Positions 8,831 to 16,313 of a DNA stretch of 64,000 nucleotides are shown piece by piece. Location: positions 61,558 to 125,557 of the forward strand of contig CAYQQR010000001.1 in the NCBI GenBank assembly GCA_964420035.1. The letters are read 5' to 3'. Below the pieces are notes generated by a model, which worked only from the letters and a program-made list of their open reading frames with translations, did no database searches and was not told the origin of the DNA. Source of the stretch: CAYQQR01 sp964420035. GTDB taxonomy: Bacteria; Bacteroidota; Bacteroidia; Bacteroidales; SM23-62. How positions within the stretch are numbered: position 1 is the stretch's first letter; each line of letters starts with the position of its first letter. Position numbers and translations under genes: made by a program.

Positions 8831-8849
8831 TCATTAAAAAAGATAAACG

Positions 8850-9194
8850 ATGAAAACACTAAGCTTGATTATGTTTTTGGGACTCATAATGTCGGTCCAG
8901 ACCCTCGAAGCCCAAACCGGTAAGTTCAAAGAGATCAAAATAAAGACCTCGGCACAATGCGAGATGTGCAAAGAAACCATTGAAGAAGCCATGGCCTTTG
9001 AAAAAGGGATTAAATCCGCGGAGCTGGATCTGGACACAAAGATGCTTACGGTGAAGTATAAACCCCAAAAGACCGACCCGAAAACCATAAAGAAAGCCAT
9101 AGCCAGGGAAGGCTATGATGCCGACGAGGTCAAAACCGACCCGAAAGCTTATGAAAAGCTGGAAGCGTGTTGTAAGAAGCCGGAAGACCGTTAG
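8850..9194 (+). CDS. Secreted heavy-metal-associated (HMA) domain protein
   Basis: This 114-residue protein has a signal peptide ending near TLEAQ, then an HMA ferredoxin-like domain with the metal-binding CEMC motif (C37 and C40) in TSAQCEMCKETIEEAM, a second half typical of the fold (SAELDLDTKMLTVKYKP, REGYDADEVKTD), and a C-terminal CCKK that may add ligands. Exported HMA domains act as periplasmic metallochaperones, usually for Cu(I). It follows the TonB receptor by 19 bases, so it probably receives or buffers the metal imported there. Its stop codon lies inside a small hairpin at 9186-9208. Confidence 0.85.
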   Translation: MKTLSLIMFLGLIMSVQTLEAQTGKFKEIKIKTSAQCEMCKETIEEAMAFEKGIKSAELDLDTKMLTVKYKPQKTDPKTIKKAIAREGYDADEVKTDPKAYEKLEACCKKPEDR

Positions 9195-9208
9195 CCCTTC
9201 GGGCGGTC
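9186..9208. terminator. Hairpin at the end of the HMA gene
   Basis: GACCG at 9186-9190 pairs with CGGTC at 9204-9208 around an inner GCCC-TTC-GGGC stem, overlapping the HMA stop codon. A second AGCCCTTCGGG copy follows at 9212-9222. No T-run follows, so it may be a factor-dependent terminator or a 3'-end stabiliser. Confidence 0.4.
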
Positions 9209-9290
9209 TGGAGCCCTTCGGGTAGTTGAAATTCGCGTGGGGCGGGAGTAAGTTTTTCCATGAAATCTGGTTATGGAATGGTTATTGTGT

Positions 9291-9321
9291 TATATTTGTC
9301 CTATCAAATATATAGGACAAA
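9291..9321 (+). promoter_or_regulatory. Candidate promoter box overlapped by a palindromic operator
   Basis: TATATTTG at 9291-9298 matches the Bacteroidota -7 consensus TAnnTTTG. Overlapping it is a perfect inverted repeat: TTTGTCCTAT at 9295-9304 and ATAGGACAAA at 9312-9321, with a 7-base spacer. The first gene (YceI) starts 15 bases later. An Rrf2 regulator ends the same operon, so autoregulation through this palindrome is the simplest reading. The upstream -33 element is not clear. Confidence 0.6.
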
Positions 9322-9336
9322 ATTAACAAATATGAT

Positions 9337-9966
9337 ATGAACATCATAAAAACAAAAGTGATTCCGGCTTTGATATTTGGCTTGATCGGACTGCAGGTCA
9401 TACAAGCGCAGGTATCCTATAAGTTCATAAAGGAAGGATCACTGATCCGGGTTACCGGTACATCCACGATCCACGATTGGGCCATGGAAGCAAAGGATCC
9501 TGACGGGGTGGTGCAATTTAAGATCGACAAAAACACGCTCGCCGGAATAAAGGATCTTCATGTTACCATCCGGTCCGACAGGATCCTCAGTGATAACCGG
9601 ATCATGAACAACAAAACTCATGAAGCCCTTGCTGCAAAAAAACATCCTGAAATTATTTTCCACCTGAACGAAGTAAAAGGGTTCAAAATCGAAGACAGAA
9701 AAATATCGGGTCAGGTGACGGGAACACTCAGGATAGCAGGCAAGAGCAGGGAAATATCCCTCCCTTTCACAGGGATATATAAAGGTGAAGAAATAAAGAT
9801 AATGGGGAATAAGATACTCAACATGTCTGATTTCGGTATCGAGCCCCCGACGGCCATGCTGGGAACCCTGAAAACAGGCGACAAGGTGGCAGTAAATTTT
9901 GTGACCACCTGGAGACAGCAGGATCAGGGTACCGCGTACCTGAAAGAAAAACAAAATAAAAAATAG
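9337..9966 (+). CDS. YceI family periplasmic protein, copy 1
   Basis: The 209-residue protein has a signal peptide (PALIFGLIGLQVIQAQ) followed by a YceI lipocalin-like beta-barrel domain: TGTSTIHDWAMEAKD at the start, IMNNKTHEALAAKKHPEI in the middle, GTLRIAGKSREISLPF and NMSDFGIEPPTAMLGTLKTGDKV near the end. YceI proteins bind isoprenoid or other amphiphilic ligands in the periplasm. It is the first gene after the palindromic operator at 9295-9321 and is followed 8 bases later by the barrel gene. Another YceI-like gene closes the trio at 11207. Ligand unknown. Confidence 0.9.
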   Translation: MNIIKTKVIPALIFGLIGLQVIQAQVSYKFIKEGSLIRVTGTSTIHDWAMEAKDPDGVVQFKIDKNTLAGIKDLHVTIRSDRILSDNRIMNNKTHEALAAKKHPEIIFHLNEVKGFKIEDRKISGQVTGTLRIAGKSREISLPFTGIYKGEEIKIMGNKILNMSDFGIEPPTAMLGTLKTGDKVAVNFVTTWRQQDQGTAYLKEKQNKK

Positions 9967-9974
9967 CAACAATC

Positions 9975-11207
9975 ATGATTAAAAAAATATTCATTTTAAC
10001 CATATTATCATTTGTAGCATTAATTGTTAGTGCACAGGAATTTGAAGAGGCAAAGCTGGATCCGGATAGCTTCGAAAAACTCAAGGTCCGGGTGGGCGCC
10101 GATTTTGCCCTGCAGTTCCAGGGATTGGACCATAGTGCCGACAGTACCCTGATCCCATTGGGCAGGAACGTGAACCTGCCAACGGCCAACTTCAATATAA
10201 GTGCCGATCTCGCCCCGGGGATACAGGTCAATCTGATAACCTACCTCTCATCCAGGCATCATCCTGAAGCCTGGGTAAAGGGAGGATACCTTCTGATCGA
10301 CCGTCTGCCCTTTATCAATTCTGATTTTCTTAACCGGATCATGGAGATTTCCACCCTTAAAGCGGGGGTTATGGAGGTCAATTACGGGGATGCCCATTTT
10401 CGCCGTTCGGATAATGGCAGGGTGATCGACAATCCCTTTGTCGGGAACTATGTAATGGATGCTTTTACAACGGCTCCGGCCCTCGAAGCCATGATGAGGA
10501 CCAGGGGATGGACCGTGCTGGGAGGAATTTCGACAGGTAGTCTCAGACCCGATCTGGTCCGCTACAGTTCTTTTAGCGACCGTTATACCTCCTATAACAT
10601 CGGGGAAGAGCTGGCAGTATACACCAAGCTCGGTTATGACAAACAATTCAGTGAAGACTTCAGGATCCGGGGTACGGTTTCAGGCTATTATAACGGGAAT
10701 CATCATTTTGGATCCCTGTATTATGGCGACCGGGCCGGTTCCAGGTATTACCTGGTTATGAACCGGCAAACCGGAAGTTCCGATGATGTGGATCCTTCAC
10801 AGAATCATACTTCGAGCCGCTGGGGTCCGGGCTTTACAGACAAAAACCAGGCATTTATGGTCAACCTGTTTACCCGCTTCCATGGATTGGAATTTTTCGG
10901 CACCTATGAACGTACAGCAGGTACGGGTGCTTTTAGCGGTGCCGAATACGGGTACAGCCAGTTTGCAGCCGAACTGATTTACCGTTTCGGCAACAGGGAA
11001 CAATTCTATGGCGGTGGAAAATTAAATAAGGTTTCCAACGACAAGGACCAGGATATTTCGAGGTTTCAGATCGGAGCAGGATGGTTGATAACAGAGAATA
11101 TCATTTTCAAGGCTGAATATGTCAACCAGGGTTATAACAATTTCAGTGATTACGGACAGGATGCAGGCTTTAACGGACTTATGCTTGAAGCCGGCATTTC
11201 CTTTTAA
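9975..11207 (+). CDS. Outer-membrane beta-barrel (porin-like) protein
   Basis: This 410-residue protein has a signal peptide (FILTILSFVALIVSAQ), then alternating hydrophobic strands rich in aromatic residues and a terminal strand ending GLMLEAGISF, as expected of an outer-membrane barrel. The N-terminal mature part (FEEAKLDPDSFEKLKVRVGADFALQFQGLDHS) and the strand YGDAHFRRSDNGRVIDNPFVGNY suggest a porin-like protein of the kind found in Bacteroidota, not a TonB receptor, because there is no plug. It lies between two YceI genes; its stop codon overlaps the start of the second in a TAATG arrangement. A role in moving the YceI ligand or an electron-transport substrate is possible but unproven. 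Confidence 0.75.
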   Translation: MIKKIFILTILSFVALIVSAQEFEEAKLDPDSFEKLKVRVGADFALQFQGLDHSADSTLIPLGRNVNLPTANFNISADLAPGIQVNLITYLSSRHHPEAWVKGGYLLIDRLPFINSDFLNRIMEISTLKAGVMEVNYGDAHFRRSDNGRVIDNPFVGNYVMDAFTTAPALEAMMRTRGWTVLGGISTGSLRPDLVRYSSFSDRYTSYNIGEELAVYTKLGYDKQFSEDFRIRGTVSGYYNGNHHFGSLYYGDRAGSRYYLVMNRQTGSSDDVDPSQNHTSSRWGPGFTDKNQAFMVNLFTRFHGLEFFGTYERTAGTGAFSGAEYGYSQFAAELIYRFGNREQFYGGGKLNKVSNDKDQDISRFQIGAGWLITENIIFKAEYVNQGYNNFSDYGQDAGFNGLMLEAGISF

Positions 11208-11833
11208 TGCATATGAGCAGACTTATCAAGCCTATATCGTTAATTCTGCTGCTGTTAGGGTTCGGTACCGCCTCCAACGCGGATAAACCCGCCGGCAGGG
11301 AACCCTCGTGTGCAGCTTTTATCCGGATTGAAGGCAATACCAATTTGAACACATTCGAATTGATGTATTCTTTCCGTGACGAATCGGTCGTGTTGCATTC
11401 ATCCTCCGGATCAACCCCCGCTGATCTGCAAAAGATCAAGATCCCCGTGAGGGATTTCCGTGGCGATTCCAAAGCCATGGAAAGGGATTTTCATCAACTG
11501 GTCAAATCGGAACAACATCCTGCCATAGTAATTGACTTCAAAGGATTCCGTGAATTGAATTCCAGGGAAGGCAATTACATGGCCATGGTCAACATCACCA
11601 TGGCCGGTATAACACGGTCCTATAGCATACCGGTACGCATCCACTCACACCGGGAAGGGAGCCTCTGCCTCCAGGGGAAAAAAGCAATCAGGATCACGGA
11701 TTTTAACCTGCAACCTCCCGAAAAGTTCTTCGGTTTGGTCGAAGTCCGCGATTATATCCATATCGATTTTTCTTTTAATTTTATACCCGACAAACCCAGG
11801 AATTTCCTCAGTACCAATGAAATTCAATACTAA
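11207..11833 (+). CDS. YceI-like periplasmic protein, copy 2
   Basis: This 208-residue protein has a hydrophobic signal segment (ISLILLLLGFGTASNA) and a divergent YceI-type domain: FIRIEGNTNLNTFELMYSF, then KAMERDFHQLVKSEQHPAIVIDF, MVNITMAGITRSYSIPVRI and ITDFNLQPPEKFFGLVEVRDYIHIDF, which match the order of YceI strands. The ATG at 11207 overlaps the stop of the barrel gene (TAATG); a second ATG lies two codons on. Its 3' end overlaps the Rrf2 gene by 17 bases. All four genes 9337-12242 thus form one compact operon. Confidence 0.75.
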   Translation: MHMSRLIKPISLILLLLGFGTASNADKPAGREPSCAAFIRIEGNTNLNTFELMYSFRDESVVLHSSSGSTPADLQKIKIPVRDFRGDSKAMERDFHQLVKSEQHPAIVIDFKGFRELNSREGNYMAMVNITMAGITRSYSIPVRIHSHREGSLCLQGKKAIRITDFNLQPPEKFFGLVEVRDYIHIDFSFNFIPDKPRNFLSTNEIQY

Positions 11834-12242
11834 AGTCAGATATGGTTTGCGTGCCATGGTCGAAATAGCGATGGCTGAACAGGAGCGGGGCGTATTTCAA
11901 AAAGACATTGCCCGGAACCAGGATATATCGGTCCGGTATCTCGACCACATCATAGCATCCTTGAAAGCAGCAGGATTGATACGCAATGTCGCCGGGAAAA
12001 ACAGTGGCTACAGGTTAAACCGTTCACCGGAAGAGATTACTGCTTACGATATATACCAGGCTTTTGAATATGAATTGGAGATCAACGAGTGCGTGGGGAA
12101 AGATTATCGTTGTGAGCGCTACAAAATCTGTCCAGTAAGAGATTTCTGGACCGGCCTGAACGAGTTGATGGTCGATTACATGCAATCCCATACCCTGGAG
12201 GATCTGCGCGAGAAACAAGAGATACTGACTTCAGAGGTCTGA
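11817..12242 (+). CDS. Rrf2 family transcriptional regulator
   Basis: The 141-residue protein has an N-terminal winged helix (KVRYGLRAMVEIAMAE, then DISVRYLDHIIASLKAAGLI) and a three-cysteine cluster, C92-x6-C99-x5-C105, in ECVGKDYRCERYKICPV. This matches Rrf2 regulators such as IscR and NsrR that hold an Fe-S cluster or sense redox or nitric oxide. It overlaps the preceding YceI gene by 17 bases, which implies translational coupling. The palindrome at 9295-9321 in front of the operon is its probable operator. The signal sensed is unknown. Confidence 0.9.
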   Translation: MKFNTKVRYGLRAMVEIAMAEQERGVFQKDIARNQDISVRYLDHIIASLKAAGLIRNVAGKNSGYRLNRSPEEITAYDIYQAFEYELEINECVGKDYRCERYKICPVRDFWTGLNELMVDYMQSHTLEDLREKQEILTSEV

Positions 12243-12323
12243 CCCCACCCCGTGCTGTTAAATGTCTGTTAAATATAGTTTTACAGAAAAAATTTTCATA
12301 AATAAGTTATATTTTCGATTCAA

Positions 12324-12725
12324 ATGAAAACCGTTCGAAACATTGCAGGCCTTCTGGCAATGATTCCCTTCCTGATAAGTGCAACCGGGGTTGGGATTCA
12401 TAGCCATATTTGCAAGAACCTGGAAACTGAATACACGGGGTTCTTCTCACATCAGTCATGCTGCAATACAACGGATGATGAGCTCCTGTCCTGTTGTCAA
12501 AATGAAGGATCGAAGCCGGACAACACATGCACTATCAAAGAAGAAGTTTGCTGTTCCGGGGACTATCACTATTTGAAACTGGATGATGAATACCAGGTAC
12601 AGCGGGAAGAAAATAAAATACCCGTGATCAGGATAAGTGATCAGCATCAAATCTCAATTATCTTACAATGTCCTTTAAGCTGCGGTCAGGACTTTTTTGT
12701 AAGTAAATCCCCCCGGATGCATTAA
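12324..12725 (+). CDS. HYC_CC_PP family secreted protein, copy 2
   Basis: The 133-residue protein resembles the one at 6056: a hydrophobic N-terminus (IAGLLAMIPFLISATGVGIHSHIC) where the family motif reads SHIC, then cysteine pairs QSCC, LSCC and EVCC, and a matching stretch YHYLKLDDEYQVQREENKIPVI, comparable to FEYYKIENDYKVSQEKKTVPPV in copy 1. The family is secreted and of unknown function, often next to metal efflux or TonB genes. It stands 220 bases before the broken cusA frame, and its usual downstream partner may have been part of the lost locus. Confidence 0.65.
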   Translation: MKTVRNIAGLLAMIPFLISATGVGIHSHICKNLETEYTGFFSHQSCCNTTDDELLSCCQNEGSKPDNTCTIKEEVCCSGDYHYLKLDDEYQVQREENKIPVIRISDQHQISIILQCPLSCGQDFFVSKSPRMH

Positions 12726-12945
12726 AAATACCTCCTTATCTTCTGAATGCTCAATTACGCTTGTAGACCGCCCGTGTAAGCATCATTAAATGATGATGTT
12801 TTGCCACATTATGCTGTGGTATCGGGTTTCGGTTTATAATTGATTACCAGCGGTTTGATTTGTTTGGAATCCATCTTGCTGTACCTGGCTTAACAATCGG
12901 TATCATCCGGCCGGGCTCAGCAGCTCACCATATCAATTGAATTGA
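12726..12945. other. Intergenic region before the broken cusA
   Basis: No credible coding sequence is seen in these 220 bases. A short perfect palindrome, CATCATTAAATGATG, lies at 12781-12795. The region presumably once held the 5' end and promoter of the cus-type genes, but no gene start can be recognised. Confidence 0.4.
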
Positions 12946-14445
12946 GTCACGTTAAACAGATTTATCAGGTTTTTTCTTGAAAACAGGTTGGTCACCTATA
13001 TTTTATTATTCAGCTTCATTGTTTGGGGTATTGTAACCGCACCTTTTAACTGGGATATCGGAATTATTCCCCGTGATCCGGTTTCTGTCGATGCCATCCC
13101 GGATATTGGTGAAAACCAACAGATTGTTTATACCGAGTGGCCCGGACGTTCACCACAGGATGTAGAGGATCAGATATCTTATCCTCTGACGACTGCATTG
13201 CTGGGCATCCCGGGCGTTAAAGATATACGCAGCAATTCGATATTCGGGCCTTCGAGTATTTACATAATCTTTGAGGAAAATGTTGAATTTTACTGGAGCC
13301 GGACACGGATTCTCGAAAAACTGAATTCTTTGCCGGCCGGAACCTTACCCAAGGAAGTTACACCCGCATTGGGCCCGGATGCTACCGCACTGGGTCAGAT
13401 TTATTGGTATACCCTCGAAGGGAGAGATAGTGAAGGAAATCCGGCAGGAGGATGGGATCCCCATGAACTGAGGACCATTCAGGATTTTTATGTGAAGTAT
13501 GCCTTATCCTCAGCCAGGGGTATTGCCGAGGTGGCGTCAATCGGGGGTTTTGTCAAAGAATACCAGGTGGATATCGATCCGGCAGCTATGCGTGCACAAG
13601 GTGTGAATGTGCACCAGATAATGAAAGCAGTCAAAGAGAGTAACCTGGATATTGGGGCCCGTACCATTGAATTCAACCGGGCCGAATAACTGGTACGATC
13701 ACTGGGATACATCAAATCACTTGAGGATATTGAGGAAAGCGTCGTTACGGTGCGCAACAATGTTCCTATCCGGGTCAAGGATGTTGCAGTGGTTAACTAC
13801 GGTCCTGCAACCCGGCGTGGCGGACTCGATAAAGGAGGGGCAGAAGCCGTTGGAGGTGTTGTGGTGGCAAGATATGGAGCCAATCCTCTGGATGCGATCA
13901 ACAATATCAAAGAGAAGATATCTGAAATTTCCCCCGGATTGCCGTCCAAGACCCTGGAAGACGGGTCAACCTCAAAAGTAGCCATTGTACCATTTTACGA
14001 CCGTACCGGCTTGATAAAAGAAACCCTGGGAACTCTGGAATCTACACTGACCGAGGAGGTTATTATCAGTATTATCGTTGTCATTTTACTGGTTCTGAAC
14101 CCCAGGGCTTCCATCCTCATTTCCGGTCTGCTACCCCTGGGGGTTTTGATGACCTTTATTACCATGCGTTATTTTAAGGTCGATGCCAATATTGTTGCCT
14201 TATCGGGTATTGCTATTGCCATCGGGGTTATGGTGGATGTAGGGGTGGTATTTACTGAAAATATTCTCAGGCACTTGAATTTGCCTGAAAACCGGGGAGC
14301 ACAAGGAAAAAAACTGATCCATGTAATCTACGAAGCAACCACAGAAGTAGGTTCTGCCGTATTAACCGCATTGCTGACCACTGTGGTCAGTTTCCTTCCG
14401 GTATTTGCCATGCAGGCAGCAGAAGGTAAATTATTCAAATCTTGA
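12946..14445 (+). pseudogene. cusA: cusA/czcA-type RND efflux pump, broken (nonsense mutation and 3' deletion)
   Basis: The frame from 12946 reads TLNRFIRFFLENRLVTYIL, the typical start of a heavy-metal (HME) RND pump, but no ATG precedes it. It continues through IPDIGENQQIVYTEWPGRSPQDVEDQ, a CusA/CzcA hallmark. At 13687-13689 an in-frame TAA falls in RAE-stop-LVRSLGYIKS, where family members have Tyr, so a one-base change from a Tyr codon explains it. The same frame then continues to VMVDVGVVFTENI (the helix IV proton-relay region) and VVSFLPVFAMQAAEGKLFK, then ends at 14443-14445. About half of the roughly 1,040-residue family length is missing; the remaining sequence joins directly to a DUF3347 remnant. 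It cannot give a working pump. Copper or silver is the likely former substrate. Confidence 0.9.
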
Positions 14446-14812
14446 AATGATCGTTAATCATGCACGAACCGTAAAGCAGGCTCTGGACCGGGTCGATATG
14501 AATCTGCTGGGAAAAGAAGCCCATATCCGGTGGATGAAATATCTGAAAAACATGGAAAATCCCTTAGAAACAATCCTTGACAGTGAGAATATTGAGGACC
14601 AGCGTGCCGCTTTCGCATCATTTAACCTCTCATGGTATAAAGCTGTTAAAGAATTCGGTCTCAAAGAACAGACGGTTTACTACCAGTACTGCCCCATGGC
14701 CATTGGGAATAAAGGAGCTTACTGGTTCAGTAATGACAAACAGATCAACAATCCCTATTTCGGAGATGCCATGTTACGTTGCGGAGAAACTCACGAGACT
14801 CTGGAATATTAA
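14446..14812 (+). pseudogene. DUF3347 protein C-terminal remnant fused after cusA
   Basis: The second frame reads HARTVKQALDRVDMNLLGKE, WMKYLKNM, then YYQYCPMAIGNKGAYWFSND and NPYFGDAMLRCGETHETLE. These are the C-terminal half of DUF3347, a metal-binding domain found alone or at the end of CusB-like adaptors. The N-terminal helix of the domain is missing. The frame opens a few bases before 14446, within the end of cusA, so the junction lies near 14440-14455 and reflects a deletion that removed the 3' half of cusA and the 5' part of this gene. A frame beginning at 14405 could still produce a hybrid protein, but it has no family-like start. Confidence 0.8.
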
Positions 14813-14853
14813 TTAGGGTATAGAAAAATAAATAGTGACTCAAATTGCAAAAC

Positions 14854-15066
14854 ATGCTGATAAAGACAATATTCATATCGGTTATTATTGTAGCAATTAT
14901 CATGCTGGCATTGGGTATAAAAATGCTCTTCAATTCCAATGCAGAATTTTTTGTTCATTCCTGTGCTCTTGAAGATGGTAGTTTTAATAAGGAAGGAGCC
15001 TGCTCAAAATGTCAGTTGAAAGATCTTGCTGACTGTCCTGAAAAAGTGGATAAATCAGAAGAATAA
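14854..15066 (+). CDS. Small cysteine-containing membrane protein
   Basis: A 70-residue protein starting at the ATG at 14854 has one membrane helix (TIFISVIIVAIIMLALGIKML) followed by a short soluble tail with four cysteines: HSCALEDG, GACSKCQLKDLADC. This layout (anchor plus CxxC) suggests metal or redox binding outside the membrane. Similar short proteins occur in Bacteroidota, but I know no defined function. It lies 41 bases after the DUF3347 remnant and 38 before the PII-like gene, and it is intact despite the decayed neighbours. Confidence 0.65.
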   Translation: MLIKTIFISVIIVAIIMLALGIKMLFNSNAEFFVHSCALEDGSFNKEGACSKCQLKDLADCPEKVDKSEE

Positions 15067-15104
15067 TGGATTAGTTTATTGCAATATTAAAAAAGTATTC
15101 AGTC

Positions 15105-15446
15105 ATGAAACTAATTAAAGCATATATAAGACATCGTAAAACAGAAGAAGTCTATAATGGGCTTGAGAAATCAGGGTATTGTTGTATGACCTGGGTTGAA
15201 TGCGAAGGGACGGGACAGTACACCGGTCATGAAAAAGAGCACATTAGTGAAAAGTACCCATTTGCCAATGCTTACCGGGTGATAAAACTTGAAATCCTGG
15301 CCGCGGATCATGATGTACAGGACATAATTAAAATTATAAAAGAAAACGGGCGTACCGGCTACCAGGGGGATGGAATGATTATTGTTTCCCCTGTCGATGA
15401 AGTATACAAAATACGAACAGATGAGGTGGGGGTTCAATATATTTGA
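15105..15446 (+). CDS. PII-like regulatory protein (PII-NG type)
   Basis: This 113-residue protein has the PII fold pattern: KLIKAYIRHRKTEEVYNGLEKSG at the start, the B-loop TGYQGDGMIIVSPVDEVYKIRTDE near the C-terminus, and a shortened, unusual T-loop region (WVECEGTGQYTGHEKEHI) without the uridylylated tyrosine motif of GlnB. Such PII-NG proteins are found beside heavy-metal RND pumps instead of glutamine synthetase or AmtB. It is thought to control the pump by nucleotide binding, though that is not firmly shown. Here the pump next door is destroyed while this gene is intact, so it either controls another transporter or is a recent orphan. Confidence 0.8.
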   Translation: MKLIKAYIRHRKTEEVYNGLEKSGYCCMTWVECEGTGQYTGHEKEHISEKYPFANAYRVIKLEILAADHDVQDIIKIIKENGRTGYQGDGMIIVSPVDEVYKIRTDEVGVQYI

Positions 15447-15481
15447 TCCGAAATATGTTTAACCAAAATAAAATCAGAATT

Positions 15482-15874
15482 ATGGCTTACTATTATTCTA
15501 AAAAACTAAATAATGCTGATTTCGATGAAACCATCGAGAAAGTCACAGAAGCACTAAAAGAAGAAGGATTTGGTGTGCTTACTGAAATTGATGTGCAGCA
15601 AACCCTGAAGAAAAAACCCGACGTTGATTTCAGGAAGTACAGGATCCTGGGGGCCTGCAATCCTCCCTATGCCCATAAGGCATTACAGGCGGAGGATAAA
15701 GTCGGGACCATGCTGCCCTGCAATGTGATCGTCCGGGAAACAGGGGATAATACCATAGAGGTGGCTGCCGTTGATCCCGTAGCTTCCATGGCGGCCATCG
15801 AAAACCCGGATCTGGAAGCAATAGCGATTGAGATAAGGAATAAACTCAGATCGGTGATCGATAGCCTGGCCTGA
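15482..15874 (+). CDS. DUF302 domain protein
   Basis: The ATG at 15482 gives a 130-residue protein (AYYYSKKLNNADFDETIEKV) and is preferred over an upstream start at 15443 that adds residues unlike the family. The DUF302 core is clear: TEALKEEGFGVLTEIDVQQTLKKK, then FRKYRILGACNPPYAHKAL with the conserved CNPPYA motif, and MLPCNVIVRE. DUF302 proteins are small alpha-beta proteins of unknown role, often near metal or sulfur genes. It follows the PII-like gene closely. Confidence 0.85.
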   Translation: MAYYYSKKLNNADFDETIEKVTEALKEEGFGVLTEIDVQQTLKKKPDVDFRKYRILGACNPPYAHKALQAEDKVGTMLPCNVIVRETGDNTIEVAAVDPVASMAAIENPDLEAIAIEIRNKLRSVIDSLA

Positions 15875-16040
15875 TCCGGATCCCGCCCATTATCAGCCTG
15901 GTAATTTTCTTCCGGGTTAATTGTGGATATCGGTGTATAACTGGTGGAAAGTGGGTAATAAATTCGACACTTCCTGTTTCAGATAGTCCCGATTTCCTGT
16001 TGGCACAGTTTTCCCGGTATTTTATCAGAAAAAATGGATT

Positions 16041-16298
16041 ATGGACGAAATTACTTTACTCAGTGGATGGCTCCAGGGTAACTGGATCTGGTTCTTAGGG
16101 GCACTGATCATTCTGGTACTGGCAGTACTGATCATGTATCTCTTCAGCCGCCGGCACAGGAAAGAACAACTTACCCCTTTAAACAACCTGGAGCAGCTTT
16201 ATCACAAGGAAAGGATCACGGAAGACGAATTCCGGGCCCGCCGGCAAAAATTGCTTGAAAAACAGCAAAAACAGGAGGAACAGGAAAAAACGAACTGA
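16041..16298 (+). CDS. SHOCT-domain small membrane protein, copy 1
   Basis: An 85-residue protein has one membrane helix (IWFLGALIILVLAVLIMYLF) then a SHOCT motif (LEQLYHKERITEDEFRARRQKLLEK), a short C-terminal helical oligomerisation or anchor motif. Its function is unknown; the C-terminal tail is rich in Gln, Glu and Lys. It ends 15 bases before the fructose-bisphosphate aldolase gene. A second SHOCT protein lies on the far side of that gene. Confidence 0.75.
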   Translation: MDEITLLSGWLQGNWIWFLGALIILVLAVLIMYLFSRRHRKEQLTPLNNLEQLYHKERITEDEFRARRQKLLEKQQKQEEQEKTN

Positions 16299-16313
16299 AA
16301 AACAAAAAATTTT

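Noticed and set aside
13687..13689. In-frame TAA in cusA as recoding or a Tyr-type ambiguous codon
   Set aside because: TAA recoding is not known in this group and the gene is truncated by a deletion anyway, so a nonsense mutation (or sequence error) is simpler.
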